A stretch of DNA of 64,000 nt from JAMXLO01 sp963812075 (lineage in GTDB: Bacteria > Pseudomonadota > Alphaproteobacteria > Acetobacterales > Acetobacteraceae), in NCBI GenBank assembly GCA_963812075.1, contig CAWETN010000009.1, positions 445,218-509,217 on the forward strand, in the 5' to 3' direction. Both the position numbers and the translations under genes were made by a program. Below, piece by piece: positions 16,539 to 25,139 of the stretch. Each line of letters starts with the position of its first letter. Positions within the stretch are counted from its first letter, which is position 1. Under the pieces are notes generated by a model, which ran no database searches, was not told the DNA's origin, and saw nothing but the letters and a program-made list of their open reading frames with translations.

Positions 16539-17687
16539 CTAATGGAACATCCCGAAATGCGCGAGGTCGTTCCAGGTCGCCAGGATGAACAGACCGGCAA
16601 TCAGCGCCAGGCCGGCGCGAAAGCCATATTCCTGCGCGCGCGCCGGGACCGGACGGCCGCGGATCGCCTCCGCCAGGTAGAACAGCAGGTGGCCGCCATC
16701 CAGCACCGGGATCGGGAACAGGTTGATCAGCCCGAGATTCACCGACAGTAAGGCGATGAACGAGACCAGGCTGGCGATGCCAAGCTGCGCGACCTGGCCC
16801 GACAGTTGCGCGATGCGCAGTGGCCCGCCGAGGTCCTCGGTGCCGCGCCGCCCGGTGATCATCTGCGCCACGCCCACCACGGTCTCCGACGTGACCCGCC
16901 AGGTCTCCGTCACCCCGCCGACCAGCGCGTCGGGCAACGAGAGCCGCTCGTATGCGATCGGCCCGCCATTGCGGATGCCCAGCATGCCGACCTTGCGCCC
17001 GCCCAACTCCCGCGCGTCGGTCAGCACAGGAAGCTCGATGGTGTTCTGGCCACGCAGGATCTTCACCGACAGCGTCTCGGCCGGGTGAGCGGCGACGATG
17101 CGCTGGATTTCCTCGAAGCTCGAGGTCGGCGAACCGTCGATGGCAACGATCCTGTCGTCCGCCTGGATACCTGCCCGCGCCGCCGCGCTCCCCGCCAGGA
17201 CGTCGCCGGCGACCGGCTGGTTCACCGGGCGACCGACCGTGGCATAGAGCAGCCCGAACAGCACCATTGCCAGCACGAAGTTGGCGATCGGCCCGGCAGC
17301 GACAACAAGCGCCCGGGCAGCCACCGACTTCTCGTGGAAGACGCGGCCGGGAATCCACCGGCCGGATTCGCCGACCGGCAGTTGCGACCCCTGGTCGGAG
17401 ATGAACCCGGCCCCCCCGCCGGCCGGCTGCCCGCGTCCTTCGCTGATCACTTCAGGTCGCTCGTGCCCGTGCAGCTTCACGTAGCCGCCCAGCGGCAACC
17501 AGCCGAGCTTCCAGGCGGTGCCGACACGGTCCCGCCAGGAAACGATGGCGGGGCCGAAGCCGATCGAGAAGACCTCGACATGCACGCGCACCAGGCGGGC
17601 GGCGAGGTAGTGGCCAAGCTCGTGCACGAACACCAGCACGCCGAGTACGACCAGGAACGCGAGAGTACTCTGCAGGGCGGCGGGCAT
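16539..17687 (-). CDS. rseP: RIP metalloprotease RseP (site-2 protease family)
   Basis: Inner-membrane zinc protease that cuts anti-sigma factors and signal peptides within the membrane. The 382-residue protein has HELGH (about residues 22-26) in the first transmembrane helix, a PDZ domain in the middle (GIQADDRIVAIDGSPTSSFE), and the third zinc ligand in LFPIPVLDGGHLLFYL. Helices flank these motifs and the C-terminus is hydrophobic. Last gene of the uppS-cdsA-dxr-rseP run. In many relatives bamA follows; here the neighbour is a hypothetical gene on the other strand. Confidence 0.95.
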   Translation of the reverse strand: MPAALQSTLAFLVVLGVLVFVHELGHYLAARLVRVHVEVFSIGFGPAIVSWRDRVGTAWKLGWLPLGGYVKLHGHERPEVISEGRGQPAGGGAGFISDQGSQLPVGESGRWIPGRVFHEKSVAARALVVAAGPIANFVLAMVLFGLLYATVGRPVNQPVAGDVLAGSAAARAGIQADDRIVAIDGSPTSSFEEIQRIVAAHPAETLSVKILRGQNTIELPVLTDARELGGRKVGMLGIRNGGPIAYERLSLPDALVGGVTETWRVTSETVVGVAQMITGRRGTEDLGGPLRIAQLSGQVAQLGIASLVSFIALLSVNLGLINLFPIPVLDGGHLLFYLAEAIRGRPVPARAQEYGFRAGLALIAGLFILATWNDLAHFGMFH

Positions 17688-17718
17688 GGTCTGACGTTCT
17701 TTCGTTTCGGTTATGATC

Positions 17719-18888
17719 TCATGCGGCGCGCGCCGCGGTCAAGCGTTCCGCCGTGCGGCGGGCAGCAGCGTCCAGCGCCACCACTTCGTCGAGTGTGTTC
17801 GCGGGATGGGTCCCCATGGCCTCCAGAACTTCGGCAACCGTACCGGCAATATCAAGGAAGCCGATGCGCCGCTGCATGAAAGCTTCGACAGCAACCTCGT
17901 TGGCGGCGTTCAGGATTGCCGGGGCGCCGCCGCCGGCCCGCAGCGCGTCGCGCGCCAGGCGCAGTGCCGGGAAGCGCTCAGTGTCGGGTGCCAGGAAGTC
18001 GAGCCGCGCGAGGCTGGCGAGGTCGAGCCGCGGGGACGGCGTGCTCATGCGCCCCGGCCAGGCTAGCGTATGGGCTATCGGGATGCGCATGTCGGGTGAA
18101 CCGAGTTGCGCCAGTACGCTGCCGTCGCGGTAGCAGACCAGGCCGTGGATCACCGACTGCGGATGCACCAGGACCTCGATCTGCGGCTCCTCCAGCGCGA
18201 AGAGGCGCGCCGCCTCGATCAGTTCGAGCCCTTTGTTCATCAGGGTGGCGGAATCGATGCTGATCTTGGCGCCCATCGACCAGACCGGGTGCTTGCGCGC
18301 CATGTCTGGGGTAGCGTTGGCCATCTCCTCGCGCGTCGCGGTGCGGAACGGCCCGCCCGAGGCGGTCAGCACGATCTTCTCGACGGCGCTGCGGTTGCGG
18401 TCCTCCAGAGCCTGGAAGATCGCGTTGTGCTCGGAATCGACCGGCAGGAGGGTGGCGCCGGCCGCACGGACCGCGCGCAGCATGACCTCGCCGGCACAGA
18501 CCAGCGCCTCCTTGTTGGCCAGAGCCACGCAGGCACCCCGGCTGATCGCCGCGAGGGTCGCCGCGAGCCCGGCTGCGCCGGTGATGGCGGCCATGGTCCA
18601 GTCGGCCGGCAGCGCGGCCGCCTCCACCACGGCTTCCGCACCCGCGGCGCTGTCGATGCGGGAACCGGCCAGGGCACGACGGAGTTCGGCGTAGCCAGCG
18701 GGGTCGGCAATCACGGCACGCTCGGCCTTCAGCGCCACCGCCTGCTCTGCCAGCAGCTTCGCATTCCGTCCGGCGACCAGGGCGCGGACCTGGAACCTGT
18801 CGGGCCGGGCCGCGAGGAGTTCCACGGTCTGGCTACCGACGCTGCCGGTGCTGCCGAGGACGGTCACGCTGCGCGGTGCCGGTGTCAT
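17719..18888 (-). CDS. dxr: 1-deoxy-D-xylulose 5-phosphate reductoisomerase
   Basis: Makes 2-C-methyl-D-erythritol 4-phosphate in the non-mevalonate isoprenoid pathway, using NADPH. The 389-residue length is typical. The NADPH site is VTVLGSTGSVGSQT; metal and substrate segments are PVDSEHNAIFQ, SMGAKISIDSATLMNKGLE and HPQSVIHGLVCYRDGS. The ATG at 18888 overlaps the cdsA stop in an ATGA, so coupling is likely; the open frame upstream is out-of-frame cdsA sequence. Confidence 0.96.
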   Translation of the reverse strand: MTPAPRSVTVLGSTGSVGSQTVELLAARPDRFQVRALVAGRNAKLLAEQAVALKAERAVIADPAGYAELRRALAGSRIDSAAGAEAVVEAAALPADWTMAAITGAAGLAATLAAISRGACVALANKEALVCAGEVMLRAVRAAGATLLPVDSEHNAIFQALEDRNRSAVEKIVLTASGGPFRTATREEMANATPDMARKHPVWSMGAKISIDSATLMNKGLELIEAARLFALEEPQIEVLVHPQSVIHGLVCYRDGSVLAQLGSPDMRIPIAHTLAWPGRMSTPSPRLDLASLARLDFLAPDTERFPALRLARDALRAGGGAPAILNAANEVAVEAFMQRRIGFLDIAGTVAEVLEAMGTHPANTLDEVVALDAAARRTAERLTAARAA

Positions 18889-19601
18889 TGCCAAAGAACT
18901 ACTCCACGTCCCAGGGTGAGCGCCAGCAAGGCTGCCACCGGCGCCGCGGCGAGCACGCCATCCAGGCGGTCGAACAGGCCGCCATGGCCGGGTATGAGGT
19001 GGCCCGAATCCTTCACCTCCAGCCGTCGCTTGACGAAGCTTTCCAACAGATCGCCAGCCTGTGCAACGATCCCCAGGACGGCGGCCAGCGGAATTGCGCG
19101 CCCGGCAGCGCCGTCCGACAGCAATCCGGCGGCGAGCAGTCCGACGACAGATGCCGCGACCAGTCCGCCGACCGCGCCCGACCAGGTCTTGCCGGGCGAA
19201 ATACCAGGCGCCAGGCGGGTCCCCCCAATCCAGCGCCCGATCAGATACGCGCCGATATCCCCGGCCCAGACGACCAAAAGCAGGAACAGCACATTGGCGC
19301 GTCCGGCGAGCGGGTCGTCGCGCAGCCAGAGCAGCGCGCCGCCGGCCAGCAGGACATACAGGATGCCGCTCGCGTGGAAGGTCGCGGACGGTGATCGGCG
19401 GCACAGGCGGAGCCATTCGTACACCAGGCCGACCAGCCCGGCCGCAACCAGGGTGGCGAAGGCAGCGCCTCCCAGCCAGACACAGGCCAGCGCGACAGGC
19501 GCCATGACCAGCGCCGAGACGGCGCGCCTGGTGAGATCGGCCCAGCGTCCCTGCGGGCGCTCAGTCGGGGCGGGCACCGAAGCGCCGCTCCCGTCTTGCA
19601 T
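18885..19601 (-). CDS. cdsA: Phosphatidate cytidylyltransferase
   Basis: Makes CDP-diacylglycerol from phosphatidate and CTP in the inner membrane. It has at least six hydrophobic segments and the CDP-DAG synthase signature VKRRLEVKDSGHLIPGHGG followed by FDRLDG near the C-terminus. The start at 19601 (MQDGSGASVPAP) gives 238 residues and overlaps the uppS end by 41 bases; a few GTG starts nearby are possible. It lies between uppS and dxr as in most proteobacteria. Confidence 0.93.
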   Translation of the reverse strand: MQDGSGASVPAPTERPQGRWADLTRRAVSALVMAPVALACVWLGGAAFATLVAAGLVGLVYEWLRLCRRSPSATFHASGILYVLLAGGALLWLRDDPLAGRANVLFLLLVVWAGDIGAYLIGRWIGGTRLAPGISPGKTWSGAVGGLVAASVVGLLAAGLLSDGAAGRAIPLAAVLGIVAQAGDLLESFVKRRLEVKDSGHLIPGHGGLFDRLDGVLAAAPVAALLALTLGRGVVLWQ

Positions 19602-20307
19602 ATTCGGCCAGCGCAGCCCCGAAGTGCTTGGCATCGAAGTCCGGCCACAGCACGTCGAGGAACACCAGTTCCGCATAGGCTGCCTGCCACAGCAGGAAGT
19701 TCGACAGCCGCTGCTCGCCCGAGGTGCGGATGACCAGGTCGGGATCGGGGATCCCGACGGTCGCCAGCGCGCCGGCCACGCGGTCTTCGTCGATCTGCTC
19801 CACGTCGAGGCGGCCATCACGCACGTCCTCGGCGAGCCGGCGCGCCGCCGCGGCGATCTCGGCCCGTGCACCGTAGGACAGCGCCACGGTGAGGTTGAGC
19901 CTGCCGTTGACCGCGGTGTCGCACTCGGCATCCGCCAGGCTACGCTGGATGTCGGAGTCGAAGCGGCTGCGATCGCCGATAACGCGCAGGCGGATGCCAT
20001 TCTGCTTCAACTCGGCGATCTCGCTCCTCAGGTACTGGCGCAGCAGGCCGGTCAGGTCGATCACCTCGCCCGCCGGCCGCCGCCAGTTCTCGCTGCTGAA
20101 GGCGTACAGCGTCAGCCAGCCCACGCCGTTCTGGATCGCTGCCTCGATGGTGCGGCGCACGGCGCGCGCGCCCTCGCGGTGGCCGGCGATCTTCGGCAGG
20201 TGGCGCGCAGCGGCCCAGCGGCCGTTGCCGTCCATGATGATCGCGACATGCGCCGGCTGGGCAACCGGCGCCGCCGTCGCGTGGCTTCGACTGACTGCTG
20301 CCGACAT
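19561..20307 (-). CDS. uppS: Isoprenyl (undecaprenyl) diphosphate synthase
   Basis: Cis-prenyltransferase that makes the C55 lipid carrier for peptidoglycan and surface glycans. The 248-residue protein contains IIMDGNGRWAAAR (catalytic Asp), GHREGARAVRR, TLYAFSSENWRRP and the C-terminal RTSGEQRLSNFLLWQ. The start at 20307 is reasonable, with a short non-conserved N-terminus before the catalytic motif. It begins eight bases after the frr stop. Confidence 0.95.
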   Translation of the reverse strand: MSAAVSRSHATAAPVAQPAHVAIIMDGNGRWAAARHLPKIAGHREGARAVRRTIEAAIQNGVGWLTLYAFSSENWRRPAGEVIDLTGLLRQYLRSEIAELKQNGIRLRVIGDRSRFDSDIQRSLADAECDTAVNGRLNLTVALSYGARAEIAAAARRLAEDVRDGRLDVEQIDEDRVAGALATVGIPDPDLVIRTSGEQRLSNFLLWQAAYAELVFLDVLWPDFDAKHFGAALAEYARRERRFGARPD

Positions 20308-20315
20308 CGGTCGAC

Positions 20316-20885
20316 TCAGACCTGGCGGATGTCCTTCTCCTTCTCGGCCAGCACGTCGTCCACCCGCTTGATGTACTGGTCGGTCAGCTTCTGCACCTCG
20401 GTGCTCCAGTCCTTCGCCAGGTCCTCGCCGATCTCGTGCTTCTTCTCGTGGGTCTTCACCTGCTCCATGCCGTCGCGTCGCACCGCGCGGACCGCCACCT
20501 TGGTGCCCTCGGCGTATTTATGCGCCATCTTGACCAGCTCGTTGCGCCGCTCGGTGGTGAGCTGCGGGATCGGCACGCGCACCAGTTGCCCGTCCGAGGC
20601 CGGATTGAGCCCGAGGCCCGAATCGCGGATCGCCTTCTCGACGGCGCCCACCAGACTGCGGTCCCACACCTGCACCGTCAGCATGCGCGACTCCGGCACG
20701 CCGACTGTGCCGACCTGGTTGAGCGGCGTGTCCGTCCCGTACACGTGTACCCTGACCGGCTCCAAGAGACCGGGGTGCGCGCGACCGGTGCGCAGGCCGT
20801 TGAACTCGCGCCGCAGTGTCTCGAGCGCGCCGTCCATCCGACGGGTCAGGTCCTGCTTGAGCTTGTCGACATCGGCTTGTGCCAT
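20316..20885 (-). CDS. frr: Ribosome recycling factor
   Basis: Splits post-termination ribosomes together with EF-G. The 189-residue protein has the family pattern throughout: FNGLRTGRAHPGLLEPV, TPLNQVGTVGVPESRML, VQVWDRSLVGAVEKAI and the long helical end KHEIGEDLAKDWSTEVQKLT. The start is MAQADVDKL at 20885; in-frame sequence upstream belongs to pyrH DNA. It lies 19 bases after pyrH. Confidence 0.97.
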   Translation of the reverse strand: MAQADVDKLKQDLTRRMDGALETLRREFNGLRTGRAHPGLLEPVRVHVYGTDTPLNQVGTVGVPESRMLTVQVWDRSLVGAVEKAIRDSGLGLNPASDGQLVRVPIPQLTTERRNELVKMAHKYAEGTKVAVRAVRRDGMEQVKTHEKKHEIGEDLAKDWSTEVQKLTDQYIKRVDDVLAEKEKDIRQV

Positions 20886-20904
20886 GACGGCCTCCCGGAG
20901 TCCC

Positions 20905-21630
20905 TTATTGCTGTTCGATGATCCTGGTGAAGCGTCCCTCGCCGCGGACCACGGCGGCGAAGGCGCCCGGCGCGTGGATGTTGAAGACGACGATGGGCAG
21001 TGCATTCTCGCGCGCCAGGCTGATCGCGGCGGCATCCATCACTGCCAGATCGTTGGCGAGCACGTCGAGATAGGTGAGTTCCTCGTAGCGGCGCGCGTCG
21101 GCGACCTTGCGAGGGTCCGCGGAATAGACCCCGTCCACCTGGGTGCCCTTGAACAGCGCATCGCAGTGCATCTCGGCGGCACGCAGTGCCGCGGCGGTAT
21201 CGGTGGTGAAGAACGGATTGCCGGTGCCGGCGGCGAAGATCACCACCCTGCCCTTCTCCATGTGCCGCTCGGCGCGGCGGCGGATATAGGGCTCGCACAC
21301 CGAGGACATCGGGATGGCGGACTGCACCCGCGTGGGCACGCCGGACTTCTCCAGCGCCGACTGCATGCCCAGGGCGTTCATCACCGTCGCCAGCATGCCC
21401 ATGTAGTCGGCCTGGGCGCGTTCCATGCCGGATGCGGCACCGGAGATGCCACGGAAGATGTTGCCGCCGCCGATCACGATGCAGACCTGCACTCCCATGC
21501 CGACCACGTCGCCGATATCGGTGGCGATGGCGCGCACCGTGTCGTTGTCGAGGCCGAACTCGCGCCGGCCCATCAGGGCCTCGCCGGAGAGCTTCAGCAG
21601 GACGCGCTGATAGACCGGGCGGTCTGGCAT
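20905..21630 (-). CDS. pyrH: Uridylate kinase
   Basis: Phosphorylates UMP to UDP for nucleotide and UDP-sugar supply. The amino-acid-kinase fold of about 241 residues has VLLKLSGEALMG, VIGGGNIFRG, GTGNPFFTTDTAAALRAAE and VDGVYSADPRK. The ATG at 21630 (MPDRPVYQ) is chosen for its spacing to the first strand; 21645 (MDPLSMPD) is possible, and neither has a clear ribosome binding site. Normally tsf lies directly upstream; here 2.5 kb of unrelated genes intervene. Confidence 0.96.
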   Translation of the reverse strand: MPDRPVYQRVLLKLSGEALMGRREFGLDNDTVRAIATDIGDVVGMGVQVCIVIGGGNIFRGISGAASGMERAQADYMGMLATVMNALGMQSALEKSGVPTRVQSAIPMSSVCEPYIRRRAERHMEKGRVVIFAAGTGNPFFTTDTAAALRAAEMHCDALFKGTQVDGVYSADPRKVADARRYEELTYLDVLANDLAVMDAAAISLARENALPIVVFNIHAPGAFAAVVRGEGRFTRIIEQQ

Positions 21631-21697
21631 GCTTAGCGGGTCCATGGCGGTGGCAGGGCACCCTACCGACGGCGAGCCGGGCGAACAAGTTCCCGCG

Positions 21698-22588
21698 TCA
21701 GGCTGCCTGGTCCAGCGTCGAGGCGGTGTCCAGCGTGGTCGCTCGGCGCAGGTCGCGCGGCTGGTTCTCATCGTGCGGCCGGCCTCGATGCATGGTGCAG
21801 CGATTGTCCCAGATCACCACATCGCCCACCCGCCAGCTGTGGCTGTAGACGAACTCCTGCCGCGTCGCATGCGCGGTGAGGTCCCACAGCAGCAGCCGGC
21901 CGTCCGCCACCGGCCAGCCGATCACGTGCGAGGCGTGCGCCGACAGATACAGCGTCCGGCGCTTCGAGCCGGGATGCAGGCGCACCAGACGCTGCGGCGA
22001 CGGCGGGTACTGTTCGCGCTCGCCCGGTGGGAACTCGGTGACGCCGATCTGGCCGCGCGACCAGAACACGTCGTGCTGCACCACCAGTCCGTCGATCGCC
22101 TCCCGCGTCGCCTCGGGCAGCGCGTCGTAGGCAGCGCGCATGTCGGCGAACTCGGTCTCGCCGTTGCCGAACGGCGAGGGCGGCGGCAGCGCGACCGCGT
22201 GCAGCATGCCGAGTACGACCGGCACCGGCATGTAGGAGGCGTCGGTGTGCCAGAGCCGGTTGCCCAGGCTGTCGAGGCGGCGCCGGTCGTCGAGGCGGCG
22301 GACCTTGTTGTTCGCGTCCAGGTTGGAGATGTCGCCGATCTGCGGGATGGCGAGCCGGCGGGGTCCGCCCCGCGCCGCGGCCCGGCCGATCTCCAGCGGG
22401 CCGAAGCGGGCTGCAAAGTCGCGCAGCTGTGCGTCGGTCAGCCGCTGGTCGCGGAAGATCACCACCGCGTAGCGGTCGATGGCCGACCAGATGCCGTCAA
22501 CGGTCGCGGGGTCGAGCGGGCAGGCAAGATCGACACCGCCGATTTCGGCGGCGAACGCGGGGCTAAGCGCGGAAATATCGATCGACAT
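21698..22588 (-). CDS. TauD/TfdA-family Fe(II)/2-oxoglutarate-dependent dioxygenase
   Basis: Probable oxygenase acting on a small anionic compound; the substrate cannot be told from sequence. The 296-residue protein has the family length. The iron facial triad is visible as HTDASYM (His and Asp) and the distal His in DNRCTMHRGRP, with the 2-oxoglutarate Arg in RDLRRATT. The start is MSIDISALSPAFAAEI at 22588. It lies on the minus strand directly upstream of pyrH, inside the otherwise conserved tsf-pyrH junction, so it may feed transcription into pyrH. Confidence 0.88.
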   Translation of the reverse strand: MSIDISALSPAFAAEIGGVDLACPLDPATVDGIWSAIDRYAVVIFRDQRLTDAQLRDFAARFGPLEIGRAAARGGPRRLAIPQIGDISNLDANNKVRRLDDRRRLDSLGNRLWHTDASYMPVPVVLGMLHAVALPPPSPFGNGETEFADMRAAYDALPEATREAIDGLVVQHDVFWSRGQIGVTEFPPGEREQYPPSPQRLVRLHPGSKRRTLYLSAHASHVIGWPVADGRLLLWDLTAHATRQEFVYSHSWRVGDVVIWDNRCTMHRGRPHDENQPRDLRRATTLDTASTLDQAA

Positions 22589-22705
22589 CGCAGGTTCGAC
22601 CTGTGTGCTGCTGGACAGAATTCGTGGCGGTCCGGGACGGCGGCTGGATACGCTAGCCCGGCGGGACGCAGCATTGCAAAATGCCCAGGAAGCGAGGGCG
22701 GCGAG

Positions 22706-22999
22706 ATGAAGATACAGGACATCGACAAGGTCAATCACCTGATCGAGGAGCTGCGTGGCATCAGGGAGCTCATCACGCACGCCAAAGCTGCGGAACCCTC
22801 TGCCTGCGAGCTGTTCATCAAGCTGCCGGGCGACAGCTCCATCCGCATGTCGAGTGAAGGCGCTGCTTCAACCCACTACGAGGGCTACTCGGTCACGCCG
22901 GATTTCCTGCGCAAGCTGCAGCGCCTGGCGGTCGAGGAACTCGACGCGCGGCGCCTCGGCATCATCGCTGAGCTCGCTGCGCTCGGGGTGGAGGCATAG
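22706..22999 (+). CDS. Small conserved-looking hypothetical protein
   Basis: Function unknown. The 97-residue soluble protein starts MKIQDIDKVNHLIEELRGIR and ends LGIIAELAALGVEA, with predicted helices at both ends and a Ser/Thr-rich middle (GDSSIRMSSEGAASTHY). Its charge pattern and balanced composition indicate real coding. The start at 22706 is preferred to upstream in-frame codons because these lie over the dioxygenase gene. It is divergent from the dioxygenase and is part of the insertion between tsf and pyrH. Confidence 0.65.
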   Translation: MKIQDIDKVNHLIEELRGIRELITHAKAAEPSACELFIKLPGDSSIRMSSEGAASTHYEGYSVTPDFLRKLQRLAVEELDARRLGIIAELAALGVEA

Positions 23000-23077
23000 G
23001 CCGGCCCGCCGCCAGCGGCATCGACCCCGGCCAGGTCACCGTTCGCCTGTGGCGGCGCTTGGATGGGAGATCGAGTG

Positions 23078-23851
23078 ATGGATCGCCGCACCTTCATGAC
23101 AATGCTGGCGGCCGCCGGCGCGGTCCGCCCGATGCTGCAACGCCCCGTGCAGGCGGCGGCGACACAGGTGCCGAAGGCCCGCAACGTCGTTCTCGTGCAC
23201 GGGCTGTTCGCCGACGGGTCCTGCTGGTCGGAGGTCATCGGTCGATTGCAGGCGGCGGGGCTCAACCCCACGGCCGTGCAGAACCCGTTGACGACGCTGG
23301 ACGCGGCGGTGGCTTCGGCGCAGCGGGCCATCGCGCAGCAGGACGGCCCGACGGTGCTGGTGGGCCATTCGTTTGCCGGCATGATCGTCACCGAAGCCGG
23401 GGTCGATCCGAAGGTGACCTCGCTGGTCTATGTCGCGGCGCGGGCGCCCGATGCGGGCGAGGACTACACCGCGCTCGCAAAGCGCTTTCCGACGCCCCCG
23501 GCCTCTGCGGGCATCGTCTGGTCCGGCGACTACGGACAGCTCAGCGAGCCAGCGTTCCTGCGCGACTTCGCCGGCGACCTACCGCCTGCGCAGGCGCGGG
23601 TGCTCTATGCGGTGCAGCAGCCGTTCGAACGGTCTCTGCTGGCTGGCAAAACAACGCACGCAGCCTGGCGGACCAAGCCGAGTTGGTATGCCGTCTCGAC
23701 AGATGACCGCACGATCGATCCCGACCTTGAACGCTTCATGGCCAGGCGGATGGGCGCCAACACCACCGAGGTAAAGGCCAGCCATCTGTCGCTGATCTCG
23801 CAACCCGATACGATCACGAATCTGATCCTGCAGGCGGCCGGGCAGGCATGA
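23078..23851 (+). CDS. Exported alpha/beta hydrolase
   Basis: Serine hydrolase or esterase of unknown substrate, 257 residues. The N-terminus MDRRTFMTMLAAAGAV followed by a VQAAA cleavage region looks like a Tat or Sec signal. The fold is shown by NVVLVHGLFADGSCW (oxyanion strand-turn), the nucleophile elbow VLVGHSFAGM, and a late His in KASHLSLISQP. The start at 23078 has GGGAG eight bases upstream. Relatives with this pattern are often annotated simply as alpha/beta hydrolases with an EstC-like core. Confidence 0.85.
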   Translation: MDRRTFMTMLAAAGAVRPMLQRPVQAAATQVPKARNVVLVHGLFADGSCWSEVIGRLQAAGLNPTAVQNPLTTLDAAVASAQRAIAQQDGPTVLVGHSFAGMIVTEAGVDPKVTSLVYVAARAPDAGEDYTALAKRFPTPPASAGIVWSGDYGQLSEPAFLRDFAGDLPPAQARVLYAVQQPFERSLLAGKTTHAAWRTKPSWYAVSTDDRTIDPDLERFMARRMGANTTEVKASHLSLISQPDTITNLILQAAGQA

Positions 23852-23899
23852 CCTTGCGGCGAAACCGGGTGAATTTCGATTGAAGGTCGGGAGGCACGT

Positions 23900-24191
23900 A
23901 TGAAGGTGACCGGCGGGTGCCATTGCGGGCACACCACCTAACGAGGACGGTCACTGCGCCGATTGCCAGAAGCTGACCGGCACGGCGTTTCGTGCCACGA
24001 TCCCGAGCCTGCCGGGGAGTTCGCGCTGAAGCGCGGCACGCCCAAGATCTACATCAAGGACCGCGGAGAGCGGGAACAGGCGAGCTCACGCGCCGGATTG
24101 CGGCACGCCGCCGGCGCGGAAGATCTGGTGCCGCTCGGCCCTGCCCTGGTCGATGGACCTGACTCAGGTGTCGCGGACCGACCAGGGATAG
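23900..24191 (+). pseudogene. Decayed GFA-family (glutathione-dependent formaldehyde-activating-like) protein
   Basis: Zinc-binding GFA fold in pieces. MKVTGGCHCG opens at 23900, then a stop follows and the second cysteine strand is missing. HCADCQKLTGTAFRATIPS continues in another frame, then FALKRGTPKIYIK. After a scrambled stretch the C-terminus KIWCRSALPWSMDL reads to a stop at 24191. The CPxCG zinc site is absent. Internal segments are lost, not just shifted, so this is real gene decay. Confidence 0.75.
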
Positions 24192-24209
24192 TCCGCCGTG
24201 CCGGAACGG

Positions 24210-25127
24210 TCAGCTGCGCACGCCTGCCGTCGCAGCCACTTCGCTGGCAAAGTCCGGCCCCTGCGGCTTGTCGATCCCCTCGCCCAGCTTGAAGCGGGCG
24301 AAGCCCACCAGCTTGACGCCCGCCTTCGCCAGGATCGCCTTCACCCGGCTTTCGCCGTCGTGCACCCAGACCTGCTCGAGCAGCACGACCTCCTCGTAGA
24401 ATTTGCGGATGCGCCCCTCGACCATCTTCTCGATGATGTTGTCGGGGCGGCCCGACTGGCGGGCCTGTTCGACCAGCACCGCCTTCTCGCGCGCCAGCGA
24501 CGCCGGATCGACACCGTCGATATCGACCGCCTCGGGGGTGCTGGCGGCGATGTGCATGCCGACCTGGCGCCCCAATGTCTCGAGTGCCGCCATCTCGCCG
24601 GCGCCCTCGATCGCCACCAGCACACCGATCTTGCCCAGGCCGGGCTTCAGGGTGTTGTGCATATAGGTGGCGACCACGCCGCCCCCGACGCTCAGCACGC
24701 GCGCACGGCGGATGTTCATGTTCTCGCCGATGGTGGCGACAAGCTGCGTCAGTTCGTCGGCCACGCTGCGGCCGGAGCCTGGATAGGGCGCCGCCTTGAT
24801 CGCGTCGAGGTCCTCGCCGACCGACAGGGCGATCTGCGTCACCGACGTGACGAAGGCCTGGAAGCTTTCGTTGCGGGCGACGAAGTCGGTCTCCGCGTTC
24901 ACCTCGACCATCGCCGCCCGGCCCGGTGAGGACGCGATGCCCACCAGGCCCTCGGCCGCGACCCGACCGGACTTCTTCGCCGCGGCGGCGAGGCCCTTGG
25001 TGCGCAGCCAGTCCACCGCTGCATCGACGTCGCCGCCCGACTCGGTCAGCGCCTTCTTGCAGTCCATCATGCCTGCGCCGGTCTTCTCGCGCAGATCCTT
25101 CACCATCGCGGCGGTGATCTCGGGCAT
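24210..25127 (-). CDS. tsf: Elongation factor Ts
   Basis: Guanine-nucleotide exchange factor for EF-Tu, 305 residues. The N-terminal UBA-like domain carries VKDLREKTGAGMMDCKKAL; the core has VNAETDFVARNESFQ. The C-terminal subdomain ends GEGIDKPQGPDFASEVA. It follows rpsB after 12 bases, the usual operon. The downstream neighbour should be pyrH but is a decayed gene on the other strand. Confidence 0.97.
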   Translation of the reverse strand: MPEITAAMVKDLREKTGAGMMDCKKALTESGGDVDAAVDWLRTKGLAAAAKKSGRVAAEGLVGIASSPGRAAMVEVNAETDFVARNESFQAFVTSVTQIALSVGEDLDAIKAAPYPGSGRSVADELTQLVATIGENMNIRRARVLSVGGGVVATYMHNTLKPGLGKIGVLVAIEGAGEMAALETLGRQVGMHIAASTPEAVDIDGVDPASLAREKAVLVEQARQSGRPDNIIEKMVEGRIRKFYEEVVLLEQVWVHDGESRVKAILAKAGVKLVGFARFKLGEGIDKPQGPDFASEVAATAGVRS

Positions 25128-25139
25128 GCTGCTGTCTCC

